Source: Adhaeribacter sp. (GTDB lineage: Bacteria > Bacteroidota > Bacteroidia > Cytophagales > Hymenobacteraceae). Taken from it: 5,340 nt of DNA. The stretch spans positions 1-5,340 of the forward strand of contig JAQBNV010000063.1 in the NCBI GenBank assembly GCA_028288395.1, read 5' to 3'. The notes beneath the pieces are model-generated. The model worked only from the letters and a program-made list of their open reading frames with translations, was not told the origin of the DNA and did not search any database. Position numbers and translations under genes: made by a program. Below, piece after piece: positions 1-4,913 of this stretch (within the stretch, counting starts at the first letter, position 1; each line of letters begins with the position of its first letter).

Positions 1-3
1 TTC

Positions 4-11
4 TATATTTG
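4..11 (+). promoter_or_regulatory. Bacteroidota-type -7 promoter box upstream of rpmG
   Basis: TATATTTG matches the Bacteroidota sigma factor -7 consensus TAnnTTTG in full. A start site would fall near base 18, about 20 bases before the rpmG ATG. The -33 element would lie outside the window and cannot be checked. If real, rpmG and the DUF4295 gene can be transcribed without the gene upstream (often rpmB in this phylum, which is not visible here). Confidence 0.5.
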
Positions 12-39
12 CAGTCCCAAATAAAAATATCTAGTTGAG

Positions 40-222
40 ATGGCTAAAAAAGGCAACCGCGTACAGGTAATAATGGAATGTACGGAGCAGAAGACTACCG
101 GTGTACCCGGTACATCCAGATACATCACCACCAAAAACCGTAAAAATACACCCGAGCGTTTGGAAAAAAAGAAATATAATCCAAACCTGAAAAAAGTAAC
201 TTTACATAAAGAAATTAAATAA
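40..222 (+). CDS. rpmG: 50S ribosomal protein L33 (bL33), zinc-free form
   Basis: Encodes a 60-residue, strongly basic protein of the large ribosomal subunit, near the E site in known structures. The family is shown by the N-terminal [18 protein letters not shown], the central [21 protein letters not shown] and a lysine-rich C-terminus. Length is normal for the family. Only one cysteine is present (C14), so the paired CxxC motifs of the zinc-binding form are missing; this is the zinc-independent type. The ATG lies behind an A-rich leader without a Shine-Dalgarno sequence, which is ordinary in Bacteroidota. The stop codon is followed two bases later by the DUF4295 start, so the two genes are almost certainly co-transcribed and may be translationally coupled. 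Confidence 0.96.
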   Translation: MAKKGNRVQVIMECTEQKTTGVPGTSRYITTKNRKNTPERLEKKKYNPNLKKVTLHKEIK

Positions 223-224
223 CC

Positions 225-380
225 ATGGCGAAGAAAGTAGTTGCGACCCTGAAAACCGCTACCGGTAAGGACTGGGCAAAAGTAATAAAAGCAGTGAAGT
301 CCGAAAAAACCGGCGCTTACACCTTCCGGGAAGAAATGGTACCGGTTGATAAAGTGCAGGATTTTTTGGCGGCCAAATAA
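225..380 (+). CDS. DUF4295 family protein, likely ribosome-associated
   Basis: Encodes 51 residues, beginning MAKKVVATLKTATGKDWAKV and ending VDKVQDFLAAK. It is small, basic in its first half, and has the look of a ribosomal protein. The sequence matches my memory of DUF4295, a short family confined to Bacteroidota and typically placed between rpmG and ftsY, exactly as here. I also recall that a Flavobacterium ribosome structure assigned a new large-subunit protein (bL38) to a small Bacteroidota-specific protein. I think it is this family, but that is memory and not shown by the sequence. The ATG is chosen because it lies 2 bases after the rpmG stop and gives the family N-terminus. A terminator follows 30 bases after the stop, closing the two-gene unit. 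Confidence 0.9.
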   Translation: MAKKVVATLKTATGKDWAKVIKAVKSEKTGAYTFREEMVPVDKVQDFLAAK

Positions 381-410
381 TTCTGCCGGATATCTTTTAA
401 GAATATCAGG

Positions 411-437
411 AAGTCCCGTTTTTACCGGGACTTTTTT
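411..437 (+). terminator. Intrinsic terminator after the rpmG-DUF4295 unit
   Basis: A perfect 8-bp stem, AAGTCCCG (411-418) with CGGGACTT (426-433), has a 7-base loop and runs into six T residues (432-437). It separates the ribosomal protein pair from ftsY, so ftsY needs read-through or its own promoter. Confidence 0.85.
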
Positions 438-439
438 GG

Positions 440-470
440 TTTGTAGATTTTTTTAGTGATTTTACGTTTT
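440..470 (+). promoter_or_regulatory. Candidate ftsY promoter (-33 and -7 boxes)
   Basis: TTTG at 440-443 is separated by 19 bases from TACGTTTT at 463-470, which differs from TAnnTTTG only in the last base. This spacing fits the Bacteroidota -33/-7 arrangement. A start site near 477 would leave a leader of about 16 bases before the ftsY ATG at 493. Its position directly after a terminator supports it. Confidence 0.45.
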
Positions 471-492
471 ATTCGCGTACAGCAGAGCACTT

Positions 493-1455
493 ATGGGTAT
501 TTTTGATTTCTTCAGTAAAGAAAAAAAGGAGTCGCTGGATAAAGGGCTGGAAAAAACCAAAACCAGTTTTTTTGACCAGTTGAGCAAGGCCGTAGTTGGC
601 AAATCCAAAGTAGATGAGGAGGTGCTCGACGACCTGGAAGAAATGCTCGTACATGCTGATGTGGGCGCGGAAACCACTATCCGGATTATTAAACGTATCG
701 AAGACCGCGTGTCACGCGACAAATACGTGGGTACCAGCGAACTGGACCAGATTTTACGCGAAGAAATAGCCGCCCTGCTTGAAGAAAATAATTCGGGCCA
801 GGATACAAACGAATTTACGCTGCCCACCGGTATCAAGCCTTACGTAATCATGGTGGTGGGGGTAAATGGTGTGGGTAAAACCACCACCATCGGTAAGCTG
901 GCCGGGCAGTTTCGCAAAGCCGGAAAAAAAGTGGTGCTCGGCGCCGCCGATACTTTCCGGGCTGCTGCCGTGGATCAGCTTATTATCTGGGGCGACCGGG
1001 TAGGCGTACCCGTTATTTCGCACGGCATGAACACCGACCCTGCTTCGGTAGCTTTTGATGCCGTGAAGCGTGGCGTAGAGATGGAAGCCGACGTGGTAAT
1101 TATTGATACCGCCGGCCGCCTGCACAACAAAGTAGGCCTCATGAATGAGCTCACGAAAATAAAGAGGGTGATGCAGAAATTTATCGATGCCGCCCCGCAC
1201 GAAGTGCTCCTGGTATTGGACGGGAGCACCGGCCAGAACGCCGTGCAGCAGGCCCGCGAATTTACCAAAGCTACCGACGTAACGGCCCTGGCCATTACCA
1301 AACTCGATGGCACGGCCAAAGGTGGCGTGGTTATTGGTATCTCGGATGAGTTTAAAATACCCGTAAAATATATTGGTGTGGGCGAAAAAATTGAAGATTT
1401 ACAGGTATTTAACAAACATGAATTCGTTGATTCGCTATTTACCAAAGCCAGATAA
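493..1455 (+). CDS. ftsY: Signal recognition particle receptor FtsY (SRP GTPase)
   Basis: Encodes a 320-residue SRP receptor, which docks ribosome-nascent chain-SRP complexes at the inner membrane and, with Ffh, hydrolyses GTP to hand over membrane proteins. The N-terminus MGIFDFFSKEKKE suits an amphipathic membrane-targeting helix. The helical N domain follows to about residue 100, then the G domain. Visible GTPase motifs are the P-loop GVNGVGKTT (123-131), DTFRAAA (153-159), DTAGR (205-209), TKLDG (269-273) and the closing GVGEKIEDL (296-304). The long acidic A domain of E. coli FtsY is absent, as is normal for this phylum. The ATG used gives the standard MGxFxFF start. The next gene begins 15 bases downstream, suggesting a shared transcript. 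Confidence 0.98.
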   Translation: MGIFDFFSKEKKESLDKGLEKTKTSFFDQLSKAVVGKSKVDEEVLDDLEEMLVHADVGAETTIRIIKRIEDRVSRDKYVGTSELDQILREEIAALLEENNSGQDTNEFTLPTGIKPYVIMVVGVNGVGKTTTIGKLAGQFRKAGKKVVLGAADTFRAAAVDQLIIWGDRVGVPVISHGMNTDPASVAFDAVKRGVEMEADVVIIDTAGRLHNKVGLMNELTKIKRVMQKFIDAAPHEVLLVLDGSTGQNAVQQAREFTKATDVTALAITKLDGTAKGGVVIGISDEFKIPVKYIGVGEKIEDLQVFNKHEFVDSLFTKAR

Positions 1456-1470
1456 TTTATCCGCCACAAC

Positions 1471-1935
1471 ATGAATATTTTAGCGCAACTAATGGTGAGC
1501 CTGGTGTTACTGGCCTGTGCCGGCGCCCGGACGCAAAACCCGCCCGTGAGTCAGGGTATTCTGGGTACGGTAAGTGTGGTCGAAGGCAATAGGATGCCTG
1601 GTCCCGGCCGTAAAAATTCGGAGCGCGATGCGGAGTCTGAAAAAATAAGCCCCCGCGAAATATTTGTGTACGAATTAACAAACCTGAAACAGGTGCAGGT
1701 GAAAGGTCCTTTTTACAGCAACATACAAACCAAGCTAGTAGCCAAAGTAACCACCGGCGCCGATGGTTTATTTCGGGTGTCGCTGGCCCCGGGCCGCTAT
1801 TCAGTTTTTTCGAAAGAGCCGAACGGCTTGTTTGCCAACCGCCTTGACGGTGAAGGCAATATTTACCCGGTCGTGGTAACCGAAAACCGCCTGACTTTGA
1901 TTGATTTTATGGTGGATTATAACGCCAGTTATTAA
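1471..1935 (+). CDS. Exported carboxypeptidase regulatory-like domain protein, function unknown
   Basis: Encodes 154 residues. The N-terminus (1-20) is hydrophobic and ends LVLLACAGA. Cysteine 16 could be a lipobox, though leucine at -2 is not ideal, so either a lipoprotein or a Sec-secreted protein is possible. The mature part has the motif EGNRMPGPG (39-47 region), then REIFVYELTNL (62-72), and a beta-rich stretch with DGLFRVSLAPGRYSVFSKEPNGLFAN (99-123), which reads like a carboxypeptidase regulatory/transthyretin-like sandwich. I recall similar small proteins in many Bacteroidota, with the EGNxMPGPG and GxYSVFxKEPxGLFAN blocks conserved, but no established role. No catalytic residues are recognisable. 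Its start lies 15 bases after ftsY, so it is probably expressed with it; a functional link with protein targeting is not shown. No clear terminator follows. Confidence 0.85.
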   Translation: MNILAQLMVSLVLLACAGARTQNPPVSQGILGTVSVVEGNRMPGPGRKNSERDAESEKISPREIFVYELTNLKQVQVKGPFYSNIQTKLVAKVTTGADGLFRVSLAPGRYSVFSKEPNGLFANRLDGEGNIYPVVVTENRLTLIDFMVDYNASY

Positions 1936-2061
1936 AAATAGCTGATCCGGGTTCGTTTTTCATTGCCTTTTTCTACCGCAAGCTAAAATTTTATTTACAC
2001 CTGCCTTTTATTTTTTGTCAGCTCTTTGCCCGTATTTTATATCAGAACAGCTGCATTTAAG

Positions 2062-2069
2062 TACTTTTG
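2062..2069 (+). promoter_or_regulatory. Isolated -7-like box in the ftsY-rimO gap
   Basis: TACTTTTG matches TAnnTTTG in full, but no TTG stands at the right distance upstream, and AT-rich DNA can produce such boxes by chance. It would direct transcription into the GC-richer patch at about 2128-2290. Confidence 0.25.
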
Positions 2070-2103
2070 AAGGTATTTAGAAGCAATAGTTTGCATACAA
2101 TTA

Positions 2104-2124
2104 ATATTAAATATTAAATATTAA
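2104..2124 (+). repeat. Short tandem repeat, 3 x ATATTAA
   Basis: Three uninterrupted copies of the 7-mer ATATTAA occupy 2104-2124, flanked by partial copies (TTA before, ATAA after). It sits in an AT-rich intergenic stretch. It may be a slippage-prone microsatellite or an easily melted or bent segment; no function can be read from it. Confidence 0.8.
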
Positions 2125-2175
2125 ATAATGCAGCCGGTACTAACGCCAGCATCTTTCCTGATGTTGCCTTCTTCC

Positions 2176-2256
2176 GGCCTCTGACCCTTCAGATTATTAT
2201 TTGCTGTTTATGGCCAGAGGCCAGATGAAAGTAGACACAGGCGAGGCACCCGCGCC
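2176..2256 (+). other. Hairpin-rich patch, possible unannotated RNA
   Basis: GGCCTCTG (2176-2183) is perfectly complementary to CAGAGGCC (2215-2222). An alternative small hairpin is TGGCC-AGA-GGCCA (2211-2223). Next to it, GGCGAGG (2240-2246) pairs with CCGCGCC (2250-2256) with one mismatch across a 3-base loop, and CAGATT (2190-2195) could pair with AATCTG (2275-2280). The patch is GC-richer than its flanks. This is compatible with a small structured RNA or a decayed gene. I recognise no known RNA family. Confidence 0.25.
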
Positions 2257-2381
2257 AGAACCACCGCGTAGTGAAATCTGCCAAAGCATCCGTTTAATAT
2301 AATTCTGGAATAAATTTTATCTCCAGCATAAATAAGTTAGGGCATTAACCGCAGTCATTCTTTTATTCCCTAAACAAATTG

Positions 2382-2389
2382 TACCTTTG
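2382..2389 (+). promoter_or_regulatory. Likely rimO promoter -7 box
   Basis: TACCTTTG matches the Bacteroidota -7 consensus TAnnTTTG in full. A good -33 TTG is not present at the expected distance; the region there is only T-rich (about 2360-2364). A start near 2396 would give a leader of about 75 bases before the rimO GTG. Confidence 0.5.
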
Positions 2390-2470
2390 CGCATTATTTC
2401 GCCAGCGAACCATTCTGAATGCCAATCGGTTTAGAAGAATACTTGTTAATGCCATTTTGCCAAAAGATAC

Positions 2471-3781
2471 GTGAAAGTAAGAAGCTTAAAAAAAGATAAG
2501 GTAAACGTTATAACCCTGGGTTGTTCTAAAAACCTGGTAGATTCCGAAGTGCTGATGGGGCAGTTGCGGGCCAACGATATGGCCGTGGTGCACGAGTCGG
2601 AGAAAGACGATGCCAATATTATTATTATCAACACCTGCGGTTTTATCGATAATGCCAAGCAGGAATCCATTGATACCATTCTACAGTACGCCGACGAGAA
2701 AGAAGCCGGTAATATTGATAAATTATACGTAACGGGTTGCTTGTCGCAGCGCTACAAAGATTCGCTGGAGGCGGAAATACCACAGGTAGATGCTTTTTTT
2801 GGTACCCTGGAATTGCCGCAACTGCTCAAAACCTTAGAAGCCGACTACAAGCACGAGTTAATCGGCGAGCGTTTACTCACCACACCTCAGCATTTCGCCT
2901 ACTTTAAAATTGCCGAAGGCTGCAACCGCCCTTGCTCGTTCTGCGCCATCCCTTTAATGCGCGGCAAGCACGTAGATCGGTCTATCGAAGATTTGGTAAA
3001 AGAAGCCACCCGGTTGGCCCACATGGGTACGAAAGAACTTATTCTCATTGCCCAGGACTTAACCTACTACGGTCTCGAAAAATACGGCGAGCGCAAGCTG
3101 GCCGATTTAATGCGCCACCTCTCCGATATAGACGGCATCGAATGGATCCGGCTGCAGTACGCTTACCCGTCGCAGTTCCCGATGGATGCCCTGAAAGTGA
3201 TGGCTGAGCGTGATAATATTTGCAAATACCTGGATATGCCGCTGCAGCACATCTCCGACAACATGCTGAAGACCATGCGCCGGGGCATCAGCAAACGCCG
3301 CACCATCGAGCTGGTAGATACCATCCGGCAACAGGTACCCGGTATTGCCTTGCGTACCACGCTCATCGCCGGCCACCCCGGCGAAACGCAAGGTGATTTT
3401 GAAGAACTGTATGATTTTGTAGAGAAAACCCGCTTCGACCGCCTGGGTATTTTTACTTACTCGCACGAAGAAAGCACCCATGCCTTTACCTTGCCCGACG
3501 ACGTGCCGGCCGAAGTAAAGCAGCAACGGGCCGATGCCATTATGGAATTGCAGCAAGGTATATCGCTGGAGCTAAACGAAGCCCGCGTCGGCCAGACTTA
3601 CAAAGTATTGTTCGACCGCAAAGAAAGCGGCTATTACGTGGGCCGTACCCAGTACGACTCGCCGGAAGTAGACAACGAAGTGCTGGTGCCCGCCAAAAAT
3701 GCCTATGTGCGCCTCGGTGATTTTGCCAACGTGCGCATTACCGAATCCACAGATTTTGATTTATACGGCGCTTTGGTTTAG
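2471..3781 (+). CDS. rimO: Ribosomal protein uS12 methylthiotransferase RimO
   Basis: Encodes 436 residues, the usual RimO length. The enzyme is a radical SAM methylthiotransferase that adds a methylthio group to a conserved aspartate of ribosomal protein S12. Domains in order are: an N-terminal methylthiotransferase domain with cluster-binding cysteines C18 (in VITLGCSKNLVDSE), C56 (NTCGFI) and C90 (VTGC); a radical SAM barrel with CNRPCSFC, whose cysteines are 151, 155 and 158; and a C-terminal TRAM-like domain from about 371 to the end. RimO rather than MiaB is supported by LGCSKNLVDSE and CNRPCSFCAIPLMRG. The start is GTG at 2471: it gives the family-like MKVRSLKKDKVNVITLGC, and the frame upstream meets a stop at 2447-2449 with no ATG between. 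A strong terminator lies just downstream, so it is probably transcribed alone. Confidence 0.97.
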   Translation: MKVRSLKKDKVNVITLGCSKNLVDSEVLMGQLRANDMAVVHESEKDDANIIIINTCGFIDNAKQESIDTILQYADEKEAGNIDKLYVTGCLSQRYKDSLEAEIPQVDAFFGTLELPQLLKTLEADYKHELIGERLLTTPQHFAYFKIAEGCNRPCSFCAIPLMRGKHVDRSIEDLVKEATRLAHMGTKELILIAQDLTYYGLEKYGERKLADLMRHLSDIDGIEWIRLQYAYPSQFPMDALKVMAERDNICKYLDMPLQHISDNMLKTMRRGISKRRTIELVDTIRQQVPGIALRTTLIAGHPGETQGDFEELYDFVEKTRFDRLGIFTYSHEESTHAFTLPDDVPAEVKQQRADAIMELQQGISLELNEARVGQTYKVLFDRKESGYYVGRTQYDSPEVDNEVLVPAKNAYVRLGDFANVRITESTDFDLYGALV

Positions 3782-3802
3782 TTGGAATATTTAGCAAGAT
3801 AG

Positions 3803-3833
3803 AAAATCCTCTCCCGCCCGGAGGGGATTTTTT
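3803..3833 (+). terminator. Intrinsic terminator after rimO
   Basis: A 12-bp stem, 3803-3814 with 3820-3831, has one G-T wobble, a GC-rich core (TCCTCTCC with GGAGGGGA) and the 5-base loop CGCCC. It runs into six T residues (3828-3833). The first arm begins with A residues, so it may also act in the reverse direction, though no gene converges on it here. Confidence 0.92.
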
Positions 3834-3852
3834 GTTTAGGGTAATTCCGGGG

Positions 3853-3883
3853 TTGACAAAATGGCTTATTTTTTTTAACTTAA
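3853..3883 (+). promoter_or_regulatory. Weak candidate promoter for the cupin gene
   Basis: TTGACA at 3853-3858 could serve as the -33 element. Twenty bases after its TTG stands TAACTTAA (3876-3883), which keeps the TA and TT of TAnnTTTG but lacks the final TG. Placement between the rimO terminator and the cupin start (3939) is right, but the match is partial. Confidence 0.3.
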
Positions 3884-3938
3884 AGAGTATTGAAATATAT
3901 CGAGTAGCGATAATTAAATCTCCTTAGAATAATGAACG

Positions 3939-4487
3939 ATGGCTAACAGAACGTTGGATTTAAGAAAAGTATTCGGAATGATTGTTTCTTTTGATAAGGA
4001 GCAACCGGTGGTTTTACCGGATAAAGCTTTTGCGGTTTTAACCGAATTTTATCCCGGCGGTGAATCTGCGGTGCACCTTCATCCGAACCAGGAAGAAACC
4101 TATGCGGTGCGGGAAGAGGAAATGCAGGTACTTTTAAATGGAAATTGGCAAACCCTACGCAACGGCGAAACCGTAATTATTCTGAAGGGAGCCGTACACG
4201 CTTTCCGGAACACCAGCGGGCAAAAAGTAATAGCCCTGAATACCCATAACCCGGGATTAAGGTTTGGCGAAATGCTTCAAACCATTAATCAGCACCTGGA
4301 AGCCGGCAAAATTACGAGTACAAAAGGCCTGAAGAATCTATTTTACATGGCCGGCATTATGGTAAAATACAACGACGTAATGGTAACAGTAAAACCCCCG
4401 AACGTCCTGATAAAATTTATGGCGGTCTACGGAGGCTATTGGGGTACCGCTAATAGGGTTAATTCAGGGTTAGCCGTACTTAAATAA
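3939..4487 (+). CDS. Cupin domain-containing protein with C-terminal extension
   Basis: Encodes 182 residues. A single cupin barrel is clear. Motif 1, GGESAVHLHPNQEE (40-53), supplies metal ligands H46, H48 and E52. Motif 2, GETVIILKGAVHAFRN (76-91), supplies H87, with leucine replacing the usual proline. Such barrels bind a divalent metal and serve as dioxygenases, isomerases or sensors; the substrate cannot be read here. After the cupin (to about residue 105) there are about 75 further residues, including a moderately hydrophobic stretch (LFYMAGIMVKYNDVMVTV, then a G/Y-rich VYGGYWG) that I do not recognise. It may associate with a membrane or a partner, but no clear membrane helix is present. 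The ATG at 3932 is out of frame and stops after four codons, so 3939 is used. The gene appears to stand alone. Confidence 0.85.
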   Translation: MANRTLDLRKVFGMIVSFDKEQPVVLPDKAFAVLTEFYPGGESAVHLHPNQEETYAVREEEMQVLLNGNWQTLRNGETVIILKGAVHAFRNTSGQKVIALNTHNPGLRFGEMLQTINQHLEAGKITSTKGLKNLFYMAGIMVKYNDVMVTVKPPNVLIKFMAVYGGYWGTANRVNSGLAVLK

Positions 4488-4506
4488 ATTATACCCTACA
4501 ACTGCC

Positions 4507-4613
4507 AGTTTGCGCGAAGCGGTAATTTGGAGGATAACTAACAGCAGGTTTTCAAGCTTTACCAGTTGAAATCTGGTTAAATAAAAGCTGTCAATTATCA
4601 CTTCGCGCAAACT
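4507..4613. repeat. Inverted repeat 1: long branched hairpin
   Basis: AGTTTGCGCGAAG (4507-4519) has a perfect 13-base complement at 4601-4613. After one mismatch the pairing goes on (4521-4527 with 4593-4599, one G-T wobble). It resumes with ACAGC/GCTGT (4541-4545 with 4587-4591) and ends in ACCAG/CTGGT (4561-4565 with 4573-4577) around a 7-base loop. An alternative inner pairing is AGCTTT with AAAGCT (4555-4560 with 4584-4589). There is no T run, so it is not a classical terminator. Confidence 0.8.
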
Positions 4614-4617
4614 TGCG

Positions 4618-4687
4618 GACGGCGCACTTACAGATGCATCTTTCGGGATCAGCGAATCGTGTTTACAGCACTTTTGTATCCGCCGTC
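4618..4687. repeat. Inverted repeat 2: GACGGCG/CGCCGTC
   Basis: GACGGCG (4618-4624) is perfectly complementary to CGCCGTC (4681-4687), enclosing 56 bases. Inside are the 10-base palindrome AGATGCATCT (4632-4641) and a directly repeated TTACAG (4628-4633 and 4663-4668). The 7-bp arms alone could be chance; the position exactly between repeats 1 and 3 makes them more notable. Confidence 0.5.
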
Positions 4688-4688
4688 G

Positions 4689-4757
4689 TTCTAATTTCAG
4701 GTCTATTTGGGCGTGGTAGCGCTGCCACCAATCGCCCAAATAGACCTGAAATTAGAA
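4689..4757. repeat. Inverted repeat 3: perfect 25-bp hairpin
   Basis: Bases 4689-4713 are a perfect reverse complement of 4733-4757. The stem can extend by TGGT (4714-4717) with ACCA (4727-4730) after a 2-base bulge (4731-4732), leaving the loop AGCGCTGCC. The arms begin TTCTAATTTCAGG and end CCTGAAATTAGAA. No T run follows on either strand. The right arm reaches to 8 bases before the -7 box of the TerC-family gene and covers its -33 region. Confidence 0.93.
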
Positions 4758-4765
4758 AAATTTGG

Positions 4766-4773
4766 TATCTTTG
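4766..4773 (+). promoter_or_regulatory. Promoter -7 box of the TerC-family gene
   Basis: TATCTTTG, followed by CAG, matches TAnnTTTG in full and is of the commonest form. A start site near 4780 is expected. No good TTG stands at -33, where the right arm of the 25-bp inverted repeat lies instead, so an activator or relaxed -33 recognition may apply. Confidence 0.6.
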
Positions 4774-4781
4774 CAGCCGTT

Positions 4782-4869
4782 AAACTGAGCGTGGGGCGGT
4801 TGTGCGTAATATTTTATTCTGGTTTCGTATAATTGATCAATTCTTTCCGCTGCCCCTGCAGTTTTTTTT
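4782..4869 (+). promoter_or_regulatory. Terminator-like hairpin in the TerC-gene leader, possible attenuator
   Basis: AAACTG (4782-4787) pairs with CAGTTT (4859-4864), and GGGGC (4793-4797) with GCCCC (4852-4856); GG (4798-4799) can add pairs with CC (4847-4848). The 3' arm runs into eight T residues (4862-4869). Competing pairings exist (AGCG 4788-4791 with CGCT 4848-4851; GCGG 4796-4799 with CCGC 4847-4850), so alternative folds are possible. The first arm starts within a few bases of the predicted transcript start. The loop is long (about 47 bases), unlike a simple terminator. It does not show the core I know of the manganese yybP-ykoY riboswitch, although that class often precedes TerC-family genes. 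Confidence 0.4.
4831..4842. promoter_or_regulatory. 12-base perfect palindrome AATTGATCAATT in the leader
   Basis: AATTGATCAATT is a perfect palindrome within the loop of the leader hairpin. It could be an operator for a dimeric repressor located downstream of the start site, or a small terminal hairpin in the RNA. No regulator is encoded in the window. Confidence 0.35.
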
Positions 4870-4913
4870 AATAAATATATCTAATAAATTCTTTTGATAT
4901 AATAACGCTAAAG

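Larger units (their letters stand above)
1936..2470. other. 535-base non-coding stretch between the exported-protein gene and rimO
   Basis: No open frame here has convincing coding character on either strand. From about 1950 to 2127 it is AT-rich and includes a 7-base tandem repeat. From about 2128 to 2290 it becomes GC-richer and contains several short inverted repeats. From about 2290 to 2470 it is again AT-rich and holds the likely rimO promoter and leader. There is no recognisable tRNA, SRP RNA or RNase P core. The gap is long compared with the tight spacing to its left. Confidence 0.7.
4488..4913. other. 426-base intergenic stretch rich in inverted repeats
   Basis: This stretch between the cupin gene and the TerC-family gene has three adjacent inverted-repeat hairpins (4507-4613, 4618-4687, 4689-4757), then a promoter box (4766-4773) and a leader of about 135 bases with its own long-range helix. 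Nothing in it resembles a transposase, tRNA or CRISPR repeat. It is the most structured non-coding part of the window. Confidence 0.75.

Noticed and set aside
1..39. End of an upstream rpmB gene at the left edge
   Set aside because: None of the three forward frames reads as an L28 C-terminus, and a promoter-like box occupies bases 4-11.
462..1681. Several open frames on the - strand opposite ftsY and the next gene
   Set aside because: They are antisense to clearly coded, motif-rich proteins, have no recognisable domains and are serine- or histidine-rich in the way of reverse-frame translations.
2128..2184. 18-codon frame starting ATGCAGCCGGTA after the AT repeat
   Set aside because: It is too short, has no supporting context and no recognisable peptide, and overlaps the hairpin-forming patch.
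2932..3556. Alternative frames on both strands inside rimO
   Set aside because: rimO is intact with all cluster cysteines; the other frames show no family features.
4470..4739. 89-codon open frame on the - strand (MGDWWQRYHAQIDL...)
   Set aside because: It lies across the inverted repeats, starts inside the loop region of the third hairpin, runs into the end of the cupin gene on the opposite strand, and resembles no family I know. An open frame produced by the repeats is more likely.
4507..4757. Retron, group II intron or IS200/IS605-type element suggested by the nested hairpins
   Set aside because: There is no reverse transcriptase or transposase in the window, and none of the diagnostic sequence cores of these elements is visible. 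Only the folding potential is supported.
4775..4913. A standard yybP-ykoY manganese riboswitch before the TerC gene
   Set aside because: The position fits, but I could not find the conserved internal-loop sequences of that class. Only a long-range helix with a T run is visible, so it is reported as an unclassified leader.
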